From the NCBI GenBank assembly GCA_024684665.1, contig JAIKWN010000081.1:1-31965 (forward strand): a DNA stretch of 31,965 nt, given 5' to 3'. Positions 21,794 through 28,410 of this stretch are shown here, piece after piece. A program made the position numbers and the translations under genes. Source of the DNA: Clostridiales bacterium (GTDB lineage: Bacteria; Bacillota_A; Clostridia; Christensenellales; Aristaeellaceae). Numbering within the stretch: position 1 is the stretch's first letter; every line of letters begins with the position of its first letter. Below the pieces are notes generated by a model, which saw nothing but the letters and a program-made list of their open reading frames with translations, was not told where the DNA came from and made no database searches.

Positions 21794-23590
21794 TTAGTTC
21801 TTGATGATCGCGCCGAAGCGGCACTTCTCCATGCAGGCGCCGCACTTCAGGCACTTTTGCGGGTCGATGACGTGCTGCTGCTTCACCGCGCCCGTGATTG
21901 CGCCGGCAGGGCAGACACGCGCGCAGGCGGTGCAGCCGCGGCACTTGTCGGTGATCATGTACTGCAGGAGATGCTTGCAGTGATGGGCGGGGCAGCGCTT
22001 CTCGTAGATGTGCGCCTCGTACTCGTCGCGGAAGAACTTGAGGGTGGAGAGCACAGGGTTCGCCGCCGTCTGGCCTAGGCCGCAGAGGGCGGTGGACTTG
22101 ATGGTCTGCGCCAGTTCTTCCAGCCGCTCGATGTCGCCGTCCTGGCCTTGTCCGTTCACGATGCGGTTCAGGATCTCCAGCATGCGCTTGGTGCCGACGC
22201 GGCAGGGAGTGCACTTTCCACAGGACTCGTCCACGATGAAGTCCATGTAGAAGCGCGCGATGTCGACCATGCAGTTGTCCTCGTCCATGACGATCATGCC
22301 ACCGGAACCCATCATGGAGCCGGCCGCGATCAGGTTATCATAATCGACGGGCGTATCCAGTAGGGACTCGGGCAGGCAGCCGCCGGAGGGGCCGCCGGTC
22401 TGAACGGCCTTGAATTTCTTGCCCTTCGGACAGCCGCCGCCGATGTCGTAAATGATCGTGCGCAACGGTGTGCCCATGGGGACTTCCACCAGGCCGGTGT
22501 TGTTGATCTTACCGCCGAGCGCGAAGACCTTCGTGCCCTTGGACTTTTCGGTGCCCATGGAGGCGAACCACTCGGAACCGTGAAGGATGATTTGTGCAAC
22601 GTTGGCGTAGGTCTCCACGTTATTCAGCATGGTGGGCTTTCCGAAGAGGCCACGGACCGCCGGGAACGGCGGACGGGTTGTCGGTTCACCGCGCTTGCCT
22701 TCAATGGAATGCATGAGAGCCGTTTCCTCGCCGCAGACGAAGGCGCCGGCGCCCAGGCGGATGAAGAGGTTGAAATTGAAGCCGGTCTCAAAGATGTTTT
22801 CACCCAGCAGGCCGTATTCCCGGGCCTGCTTGATGGCGACGGTCAGCCGCTTTACGGCAATCGGGTACTCAGCGCGGACGTAAATATAGCCTTCGGAGGC
22901 GCCGATGGCATAGCCGGCGATGGCCATGGCCTCGATGATAGCGTGCGGGTCGCCTTCAAGAATGGAACGGTCCATGAACGCGCCTGGGTCGCCCTCGTCG
23001 GCGTTGCAGGCCACGTATTTTTGATCCGCCTGGCTGTTGTAGGTGAACTTCCACTTGAGGCCGGTGGGGAATCCGCCGCCGCCGCGGCCGCGCAGGCCGG
23101 ACTTCAAGATCTCGTCAATAACTTCCTCACGGGTCATGGAGGTCAGCGCCTTTTCAAGGGCGCGGTAGCCGTCCATCGCGAGGTACTCGTCGATGTTCTC
23201 CGGATCGATGACGCCGCAGTTGCGCAGGGCGATGCGGTGCTGGTGCTTATAGAAGTTGATGTCCTCGAGGGACTTCTGGGCGTTCTGTTCGTGGGTGGCG
23301 TGGTCGGTGTAGACGAGGTGCTCCACCTTGCGCCCTTTGAGTAGATGCTCGGTGACGATCTCTTCCACATTTTCCGGCTTCACCCGGCTGTAGAAGGTGC
23401 CATCAGGATAGACGATGACGACGGGACCAGCTTCACACAGGCCGAAGCAGCCGGTACGGATGACCTTTACTTCGTGGTCGAGGCTGTACTTCTTCAGGTT
23501 CTCTTCAAAGAGTTCGATCAGCGTCGCGGAACCGGAAGAGGAACAGCCGGTGCCGCCGCATACCAGTACGTGCGCGCGATAAATATCCAT
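21794..23590 (-). CDS. hydB: NuoF-like diaphorase subunit of the hydrogenase (HydB/HndC type)
   Basis: A 598-aa flavo-iron-sulfur subunit that oxidises or reduces NAD(H) and is the probable bifurcating site in this enzyme class. An N-terminal thioredoxin-like [2Fe-2S] domain (1-110) carries CGGTGC and CFGLC. The NuoF core has GLRGRGGGGFPTGLKW (NADH site), NADEGDPGAFMDR and YIYVRAEYP (FMN site), then the SLBB region and the N3-type [4Fe-4S] motif SCGKCTPCRVG. Two C-terminal ferredoxin clusters follow: CRGCTACARVCP and CLKCGACMEKC. The extra N- and C-terminal domains distinguish HydB from complex I NuoF. It starts 14 nt after the upstream [2Fe-2S] gene and ends 19 nt before hydA. The four clusters plus FMN make a continuous path to HydA. 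Confidence 0.96.
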   Translation of the reverse strand: MDIYRAHVLVCGGTGCSSSGSATLIELFEENLKKYSLDHEVKVIRTGCFGLCEAGPVVIVYPDGTFYSRVKPENVEEIVTEHLLKGRKVEHLVYTDHATHEQNAQKSLEDINFYKHQHRIALRNCGVIDPENIDEYLAMDGYRALEKALTSMTREEVIDEILKSGLRGRGGGGFPTGLKWKFTYNSQADQKYVACNADEGDPGAFMDRSILEGDPHAIIEAMAIAGYAIGASEGYIYVRAEYPIAVKRLTVAIKQAREYGLLGENIFETGFNFNLFIRLGAGAFVCGEETALMHSIEGKRGEPTTRPPFPAVRGLFGKPTMLNNVETYANVAQIILHGSEWFASMGTEKSKGTKVFALGGKINNTGLVEVPMGTPLRTIIYDIGGGCPKGKKFKAVQTGGPSGGCLPESLLDTPVDYDNLIAAGSMMGSGGMIVMDEDNCMVDIARFYMDFIVDESCGKCTPCRVGTKRMLEILNRIVNGQGQDGDIERLEELAQTIKSTALCGLGQTAANPVLSTLKFFRDEYEAHIYEKRCPAHHCKHLLQYMITDKCRGCTACARVCPAGAITGAVKQQHVIDPQKCLKCGACMEKCRFGAIIKN

Positions 23591-23604
23591 GCTTCTCCCT
23601 CCGA

Positions 23605-23982
23605 TCAGGCGTCTTCAGCGGCGCCGATGGTGTATTCCTGCACGGGGCGGCCGTTCACGACGTGCTCCGCGACGATGCGCGGCACCATATCGGGCTTCAC
23701 GTGCACATAGGTAACTTTTTCCTGGCCCGGAACGTAAACGTCCACCATGGGTTCAAGCCGACACATGCCGACACAGCCGGTCTGGGAGACGGTCACGTGC
23801 TGGAGCTGGCGTTTACCGATCTCGTCAACAAAGGCCAGCATGACCGGCCGGGCGCCCGCCGCGATGCCGCAGGTGGCCATGCCGACCACGACGCGGGTGG
23901 ACTCATCCTTGTCTTCCTTGCGTACGTTGATCCTGGAAAGCGTGGCCTTGCGGATCGCTTCCAGTTCTGCGAGTGATTTCAT
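23605..23982 (-). CDS. Thioredoxin-like [2Fe-2S] ferredoxin-type protein of the hydrogenase operon
   Basis: A 125-aa protein with the thioredoxin-like ferredoxin fold seen at the N-terminus of NuoF-like subunits. VVVGMATCGIAAGARPVM is the first loop and SQTGCVGMCRLEPMVDVYVP the second. Only three cysteines are in the usual ligand positions (one in ATCG and two in CVGMC); the first Cys of the CX4C pair is absent, so cluster binding is uncertain, although I recall this pattern in other members. ATG 23982 is preceded by TTAGGAGGAATACAGCG and overlaps the stop of the ATPase-domain gene by 4 nt. It probably relays electrons or acts as a structural partner in the hydrogenase complex. Confidence 0.88.
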   Translation of the reverse strand: MKSLAELEAIRKATLSRINVRKEDKDESTRVVVGMATCGIAAGARPVMLAFVDEIGKRQLQHVTVSQTGCVGMCRLEPMVDVYVPGQEKVTYVHVKPDMVPRIVAEHVVNGRPVQEYTIGAAEDA

Positions 23983-24533
23983 CGCTGTATTCCTCCTAAA
24001 ATCGGTTCGATTTCTTCTTTCAGGGATTCCGTCATCCACTGCACCACTTCCGGTTCCGCCAGGCTGACTCCGGCCAGGACCTCCCGGATCTCCTGCGTGG
24101 AGAAGGTCATTTCTCCGGAAGGAGAAGCGCAGCGCAAGGTGAATTCCGGTTTCTCCGGGCTGCCCATCACGATGGTCGCCATGGTGGTCGCCAGATCGCC
24201 AAGCGGTAGGCAGTCGATGGAGTCGGTATGGAAGGTGGCAGTCAGTTTCGTACCCTTGCCGATCTCGCTTTCGAGATCGACCTTTCCGCCGGAAGCCATC
24301 GCGTTCTGCATTAGCAGCGGGATGCCTAGGCCGATTTTGCGCGTGGTGCGGGTCGTGACGAAGGGGCTGCGCACTTCCGCCAGAAACTCGGGGGACATAC
24401 CGCATCCGTCGTCTTCCACCGTCATAGTGAGGAGCCCGCTGCCTTCAAGCTCGAATTCGATGCCCACGTGAGAGGCCCCGGCCCGCACGCTGTTCTGGAC
24501 GATATCCAGCAGGTGCAGTGCGATCTCTTTCAT
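23979..24533 (-). CDS. GHKL-type ATP-binding protein (HATPase domain) in the hydrogenase operon
   Basis: A 184-aa protein with a histidine-kinase-like ATPase fold and no phosphorylatable HisKA helix, sensor or membrane part. The N box is LLDIVQNSVRAGASHV (about 8-23), the G1 box is DDGCGM (about 41-46) and the G2 region is KIGLGIPLL (about 66-74), followed by GGKVDLESEIGKGTKLTATF. Residues 110-184 form a helical tail of unknown role. It overlaps the NuoE-like gene by 1 nt (TGATG) and the next gene by 4 nt, so it is firmly part of the operon. Genes of this kind are known in clostridial hydrogenase operons, but the function is unsettled. An anti-sigma-like, protein-kinase or assembly role is inference. 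Confidence 0.88.
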   Translation of the reverse strand: MKEIALHLLDIVQNSVRAGASHVGIEFELEGSGLLTMTVEDDGCGMSPEFLAEVRSPFVTTRTTRKIGLGIPLLMQNAMASGGKVDLESEIGKGTKLTATFHTDSIDCLPLGDLATTMATIVMGSPEKPEFTLRCASPSGEMTFSTQEIREVLAGVSLAEPEVVQWMTESLKEEIEPILGGIQR

Positions 24534-25021
24534 CAGGCGGCGTCTTCGGGCATGGCCCGATATTTCTCAATGATGGGCGCAACGGCGTCCGGCGTCAGCC
24601 GGCCATACACTTCGCCGTTGATCATCATGACGGGAGCGAGGCCGCAAGCGCCGAGGCACCGGGTGGCCTCCAGGGTGAATTTCCCGTCCGCTGTGGTTCC
24701 GCCGACGGGGATCTCCAGAATCTCGGAAAGCTTATCAAGCACCGACTGGCTGCCCTTGACGTAGCAAGCCGTGCCCAGGCAGACGGAGATCAGATACTTT
24801 CCCTTTGGATGCAGGGAGAACTGCGCGTAGAAGGTGGCAACGCCGTACACCTCGCTGAGGGTCACGCCCAAATGCTCGGCGATGAAGCGCTGCACATCCT
24901 CCGAGACGCATCCGAAGATGCTCTGCGCGCCCTGCAGGATGGGCATGAGAGCGCCGGGCTGATCCCGGTGCTCATCGATGAGCTTTAAAAGCTCGGCAAA
25001 TTTTTCCTTTTTCTCGTCCAT
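24533..25021 (-). CDS. hydC: NuoE-like [2Fe-2S] subunit of the hydrogenase (HydC/HndA type)
   Basis: A 162-aa subunit with a helical N-terminal part (1-75) and a thioredoxin-like [2Fe-2S] domain. The ligands are CLGTAC (CX4C) within ISVCLGTACYVKGS and CLGAC (CX3C) within EATRCLGACGLAPVM, with the family motifs LSEVYGVATFYAQFSLHPKG and INGEVYGRLTPD. It carries electrons between the NuoF-like subunit and the rest of the complex. I chose ATG 25021 rather than the in-frame ATG at 25057, because AAGGAGGA lies between the two. It is the first gene of the operon, downstream of a TATAAT promoter overlapped by a Rex-like site. It overlaps the following ATPase gene by 1 nt. Confidence 0.95.
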   Translation of the reverse strand: MDEKKEKFAELLKLIDEHRDQPGALMPILQGAQSIFGCVSEDVQRFIAEHLGVTLSEVYGVATFYAQFSLHPKGKYLISVCLGTACYVKGSQSVLDKLSEILEIPVGGTTADGKFTLEATRCLGACGLAPVMMINGEVYGRLTPDAVAPIIEKYRAMPEDAA

Positions 25022-25071
25022 AGTGGCACAATCCTCCTTGTGGTGATTCCAATTCACAATGAATCAGTTTG

Positions 25072-25100
25072 ATTATACCATCCGAAATTCATTTGTACAA
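25072..25100 (-). promoter_or_regulatory. Promoter of the hydrogenase operon
   Basis: On the minus strand, -35 TTGTAC (25100-25095), 17-nt spacer and a perfect -10 TATAAT (25077-25072), about 50 nt upstream of the hydC start. Confidence 0.85.
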
Positions 25101-25110
25101 TGATTAACAA
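25093..25110. promoter_or_regulatory. Rex-like redox operator at the hydrogenase promoter
   Basis: Minus-strand TTGTTAATCATTGTACAA matches the clostridial Rex consensus TTGTTAANNNNTTAACAA: the left half is perfect and the right half matches 5 of 7. It covers the -35 box. Rex releases DNA when NADH is high, which fits an operon for NADH-driven H2 production. No rex gene lies in the window. Confidence 0.65.
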
Positions 25111-25137
25111 TCAATTTTCTCCGGAAATTTCTATATA

Positions 25138-25175
25138 TAGTTAGAATAGACTAACTACCAACACAACATATTGTG
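25138..25175. repeat. Two inverted repeats upstream of the hydrogenase promoter
   Basis: TAGTTAG (25138-25144) and CTAACTA (25151-25157) form a perfect 7-bp dyad with 6-nt spacing. Immediately beyond it, CACAA (25162-25166) and TTGTG (25171-25175) form a second dyad with 4-nt spacing. Both are AT-rich, lie 40-75 nt upstream of the -35 box and have no T-run, so they look more like protein-binding sites than terminators. Confidence 0.5.
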
Positions 25176-25201
25176 GCATAAAAATATGACCGGCACAAAT
25201 G

Positions 25202-25238
25202 AAAAACCGCAATCCGGTTATTTTGAACCGAACTGCGG
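25202..25238 (-). terminator. Terminator of the AKR operon
   Basis: On the minus strand, a 13-bp stem with two G-U pairs (25238-25226 with 25219-25207), 6-nt loop, then TTTTT (plus-strand A5 at 25202-25206). It starts 23 nt after the aldo/keto reductase stop. Confidence 0.88.
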
Positions 25239-25261
25239 GTATTATTACACATGAATGCGTT

Positions 25262-26215
25262 TTACCAGTTCTCGTAACGTTCCTGCCTGTCTGTGCTCCT
25301 GATTTCGTTCATCTCCTGTTCGCTCAGTTCAAAATCAAACAAGTCATGGTTTTCTGCGATATGAGTTGGATTCGAAGAACCCGGAATGCAGATGTATCCA
25401 TCCTGAATCTGCCAGCGGAGAATGACTTGTGCGGGTGTCTTCCCGTATTTGTTTGCGATCCGGGTAACGGTTTCATTGGTGAAATGATCCTGCGTGTGTC
25501 CTCTGCCGCCCAAAGGATACCAAGATTCCACTGCGATACCGTATGGGCGTACATATTCCTGCAGAGCCTTGTTCTGGTAATACAGGTGGTTTTCGTTCTG
25601 AATGACGGCCGGCATGATCTCCGCAAAGGACAGAATCTCTTCCACAGCTTCCGGCGTATAATAGTTTGAGATGCCGATGGAACGCACCTTGTTGTTCCGG
25701 ACCGCCTGCTCCATTGCGCGGTACACCGCTTCGTCATTCCAGCCGGGCTGATGGATCAGCATCAGATCAATGTAATCCAAATCCAGATTCCGAAGGGAAT
25801 TGACGATGCCCTGAGCCGCGCGGTCGTAATCTCCGGGCATGATCTTGCTGGTGACAAAGATTTCCCCGCGGGTGACGAGATCATCTTCGATAGCTCGGCG
25901 GATACCCCGGCCGACGCCTGTTTCATTGCCGTAATACCGTGCTGTATCGATCAGCCGCATGCCGGTTTTCAGCGCGGCATAAACCGACGCTTCCGCCTGG
26001 TCATTGGAAAGCGTCCAGGTTCCAAGGCCAATGACCGGCATGGTATAGCCGTTGTTCAGCATCACGTCGGAAACAGGATACCTTTTCTCTTCCGCTCTGT
26101 TTTCTTCCGCCTCTGCGGCGGTGATCCTCGGCGCCATAAGAATGCTGAGTGCTGCGAGGTACAGAAACAAAAGGATACCTTTACGCAAGCGTTTTTCCAA
26201 ATCTATAGGCTTCAT
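25262..26215 (-). CDS. Aldo/keto reductase with N-terminal export signal or membrane anchor
   Basis: A 317-aa NAD(P)H-dependent carbonyl reductase of the AKR TIM-barrel family. The catalytic tetrad is visible: Asp90 and Tyr95 in DTARYYG, Lys124 in VTSKI and His155 in LMLIHQPGW. SIGISNYYT, AVIQNENHLYYQ and the cofactor loop IPGSSNPTHIAEN also fit. The odd part is residues 1-45: a basic start (EKRLRKG), a hydrophobic helix (ILLFLYLAALSILMA) and an AEA signal-peptidase-like site, about 45 residues before the normal AKR start LNNGYTMPVIGLG. I chose ATG 26215, which overlaps the flavodoxin-like gene by 35 nt; no better start lies after the helix and before the barrel. It is the last gene of a four-gene operon. 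Export would be unusual because the cofactor is cytosolic. Confidence 0.9.
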   Translation of the reverse strand: MKPIDLEKRLRKGILLFLYLAALSILMAPRITAAEAEENRAEEKRYPVSDVMLNNGYTMPVIGLGTWTLSNDQAEASVYAALKTGMRLIDTARYYGNETGVGRGIRRAIEDDLVTRGEIFVTSKIMPGDYDRAAQGIVNSLRNLDLDYIDLMLIHQPGWNDEAVYRAMEQAVRNNKVRSIGISNYYTPEAVEEILSFAEIMPAVIQNENHLYYQNKALQEYVRPYGIAVESWYPLGGRGHTQDHFTNETVTRIANKYGKTPAQVILRWQIQDGYICIPGSSNPTHIAENHDLFDFELSEQEMNEIRSTDRQERYENW

Positions 26216-26723
26216 GCTGTTCTTCTTTCTTTTCGGATGCTTCTCCGGCATCGCTGATGCCGCCGCAGAAAAGCGAGCCCGCGAACTCGGCTTTTTCAAA
26301 GCAGTCCACCCAGCCCTGCAGGCCGCTGACGGCTTTTTCAGGGACAAACGCTTCATCTTCCGCCGCTACAGATAGCATGTATACGTTCCGGAATTTGTAG
26401 TCCATCGTATACAGGGGATTGAGGCGGTCGAGCAGCGTCTTCATCTGGCCGCTCATCTCATAATAATAGATGGGCGTTACGAAAACCAGCGTGTCCGCGT
26501 TCATCACCTTTTCTGCGATAGCAACGGCGTCGTCGTTCAGGATGCATTTCTGCGTTTTCTGGCAAGCGAGACAGCCCCGGCAAAAGCTGATGGTCTTTCC
26601 TTTCAGGCTTATGCATTCCACCTGATGCCCTGCCGCTTTTGCGCCGGCAGCCAGCTGCTCAGACAGGATATCCGAATTGCTCCTTGCCCGCAGGCTTGTA
26701 GAAATCACCAGTACACAGCTCAT
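26181..26723 (-). CDS. Flavodoxin-fold NAD(P)H-dependent FMN reductase family protein
   Basis: A 180-aa cytosolic flavoprotein. The FMN phosphate loop is VISTSLRARSNSDIL at the N-terminus, followed by a Cys-rich region ISFCRGCLACQKTQKC typical of the iron-sulfur-flavoprotein-like branch of the family. FMN-ring contacts are in FVTPIYYYEMSGQMKTLLDR. No iron-sulfur cluster can be proved: the spacing CX2CX2CX5C is compatible with one but is also common in members without it. GGAG lies upstream of ATG 26723. It is encoded 40 nt after the cyclophilin-like gene and overlaps the AKR gene by 35 nt. It probably supplies reduced flavin or reduces quinone-type or nitro compounds. Confidence 0.92.
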   Translation of the reverse strand: MSCVLVISTSLRARSNSDILSEQLAAGAKAAGHQVECISLKGKTISFCRGCLACQKTQKCILNDDAVAIAEKVMNADTLVFVTPIYYYEMSGQMKTLLDRLNPLYTMDYKFRNVYMLSVAAEDEAFVPEKAVSGLQGWVDCFEKAEFAGSLFCGGISDAGEASEKKEEQHEAYRFGKTLA

Positions 26724-26763
26724 ATCAGGCGCTCCTTATCATTCGTTTTGTTTAAGTCATGCT

Positions 26764-27225
26764 TTACTCAGAGGTGATCGTAATGGTTACGTTGCCGTGG
26801 CTGAGCAACTCCCGCATTTCATCGGCGGATTTGTCTGTGATTTTTCCCAGCCGGGTATAGGTCCAGGAGTTGGAACCGTAGAAGACCACGATCTGATCGC
26901 CGGAATAAAGCACAATATCGCCTGACTCCGTGACCGTCTGCTGATCGTTCCTGGGCAGACGGCTGCCGATGGAACCGACCTGTTCGAATCCGCCGTACAT
27001 GGACATCTGGACGGAAAGGCTGTTCGCGGCCAGTTCTTTCAGCGCCTTCACGGAATCATTGTTTTCCCAAGCCACTTCTACGAGGGTTTCACCGATTGTC
27101 ATTTTCATTTGGATTTCTTCCGTTCTGTACTTCATCGTACGTTCACCGGCTCCTTCTGTAAGGCCTGTTTCTGTGAAGAGAAGCAGGAACATCAGGAAAA
27201 AGCATACGATTGTATTCCGTTTCAT
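26764..27225 (-). CDS. Secreted cyclophilin-like fold protein
   Basis: A 153-aa protein with a signal peptide (TIVCFFLMFLLLFTETGLTE, residues 5-24) and a beta-barrel domain. MKMTIGETLVEVAWENNDS, VKALKELA, LSVQMSMYGGFEQVGSIGS, LPRNDQQTVTESGDIVLYSG and NSWTYTRLGKITDKS match the prokaryotic cyclophilin-like family often found in operons with flavodoxin, AKR and alpha/beta-hydrolase genes. The members lack the eukaryotic prolyl-isomerase active site, and their function is unknown. No lipobox Cys is present, so it should be released or cell-wall associated. It overlaps the upstream hydrolase gene by 4 nt (ATGA). Confidence 0.9.
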   Translation of the reverse strand: MKRNTIVCFFLMFLLLFTETGLTEGAGERTMKYRTEEIQMKMTIGETLVEVAWENNDSVKALKELAANSLSVQMSMYGGFEQVGSIGSRLPRNDQQTVTESGDIVLYSGDQIVVFYGSNSWTYTRLGKITDKSADEMRELLSHGNVTITITSE

Positions 27226-28214
27226 TTCAGATTCTCCCGGAAAAAGCTCTCCAGCTTGTCGAAGGGAATGATGTTCACCTGGTCATACAGGTCTGTGTGC
27301 ACCGCGCCGGGGATGATCATCAGTTCCTTGTTGGCAGCGTACTTGCTGTCTTTCACCATGGCCGCATAAGCGTCCCGGCTGAAATAGCAGGAGTGTGCTT
27401 TTTCGCCGTGAACGATCAGGACGGCATTGCGGATCTCATGGATATAGGCCAGCTGCGGCATGTTCATGAAAGACATACATCCGGTTTTGTTCCAGCCGCC
27501 GTTGGAATTGAGGCTGCGGGGATGATAGCCGCGGGGTGTTTTGTAATAGGCGTAATAATCCTTCACAAAGAACGGCGTGTCCTCCGGCAGCGGATCCACC
27601 ACACCGCCGCCAAGCGCATAACTTCCGTTGCGATAATCTGTGATACGCTGTGTGTTCAGGGCCTCGCGGACTGCGTAACGGGCGTCTTCATCCATGGCGT
27701 CGAAATAACCGTTCGCATTCACGCGGCTCATATCGTACATGGTCATGGCCGCTGTAGCCTTTATGCGGGTGTCGATCGCTGCTGTGTTCAGGGAGAGTCC
27801 GCCCCAGCCGCAGATCCCGATGATGCCGATGCGCTCCGGATCCACATTGTCCTGCACCGACAGGAAATCGACCGCCGCTTGGAAATCTTCTGTATTGATG
27901 TCGGGAGAAGCCATATACCGGGACTGGCCACCGCTTTCTCCGGTGAAGGAGGGATCGAAGGCGATGGTCAGAAAGCCGCGCTCTGCCATAGTCTGCGCGT
28001 ATAAGCCGGAGCACTGTTCCTTCACTGCGCCGAAAGGTCCGCACACAGCGATGGCGGGCAGCTTTCCTTCCGTTCCTTTAGGCACATACATATCCGCCGC
28101 GAGCGTGATGCCGTAGCGGTTTACGAAGGTCACCTTGCAATGGTCTGTTTTATCGCTCCTGGGAAAAGTTTTGTCCCACTCCCGGGTCAGATTCAGTTTC
28201 TCGGTCTTCATCAT
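27222..28214 (-). CDS. Alpha/beta hydrolase with Cys nucleophile (dienelactone-hydrolase-like)
   Basis: A 330-aa cytosolic hydrolase. The nucleophile elbow is GICGWGG, so Cys135 replaces the usual Ser, as in dienelactone hydrolases. The oxyanion region is AIAVCGPFGAVKEQ; FDPSFTGESGGQ is conserved in this group; the acid is probably in IVHGEKAHS and the His is in IIPGAVHTDLYD near the C-terminus. The start is uncertain: the ATG at 28214 lies 13 nt after GGAGG and the ATG at 28226 lies only 1 nt after it, so I prefer 28214. It is the first gene of the AKR operon and overlaps the cyclophilin-like gene by 4 nt. The substrate is unknown; a lactone, ester or thioester is likely. Confidence 0.88.
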   Translation of the reverse strand: MMKTEKLNLTREWDKTFPRSDKTDHCKVTFVNRYGITLAADMYVPKGTEGKLPAIAVCGPFGAVKEQCSGLYAQTMAERGFLTIAFDPSFTGESGGQSRYMASPDINTEDFQAAVDFLSVQDNVDPERIGIIGICGWGGLSLNTAAIDTRIKATAAMTMYDMSRVNANGYFDAMDEDARYAVREALNTQRITDYRNGSYALGGGVVDPLPEDTPFFVKDYYAYYKTPRGYHPRSLNSNGGWNKTGCMSFMNMPQLAYIHEIRNAVLIVHGEKAHSCYFSRDAYAAMVKDSKYAANKELMIIPGAVHTDLYDQVNIIPFDKLESFFRENLK

Positions 28215-28410
28215 GGCTTTTGTCATTCCTCCGTTCGATTCATTCTTTTGAGGCTTCCTTATCGTATCATCCTGCAAAATACTGCGCTTATGGTTATAAT
28301 GAATACCGTGATATTCCTGTTTGGCATAAAATACGTCCGGAGAGTTCTTCCCGTCTGTTTTCCGGGCTGCGGATTCTTATTCTCCAAATGCTTTTGTTGT
28401 TATCGCAGTG

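Noticed and set aside
20662..21804. A 380-codon plus-strand frame opposite hydA, and similar long frames opposite hydB
   Set aside because: They are antisense to well-defined hydrogenase genes, are low-complexity in Ala/Gly/His/Arg, and lack ribosome binding sites.
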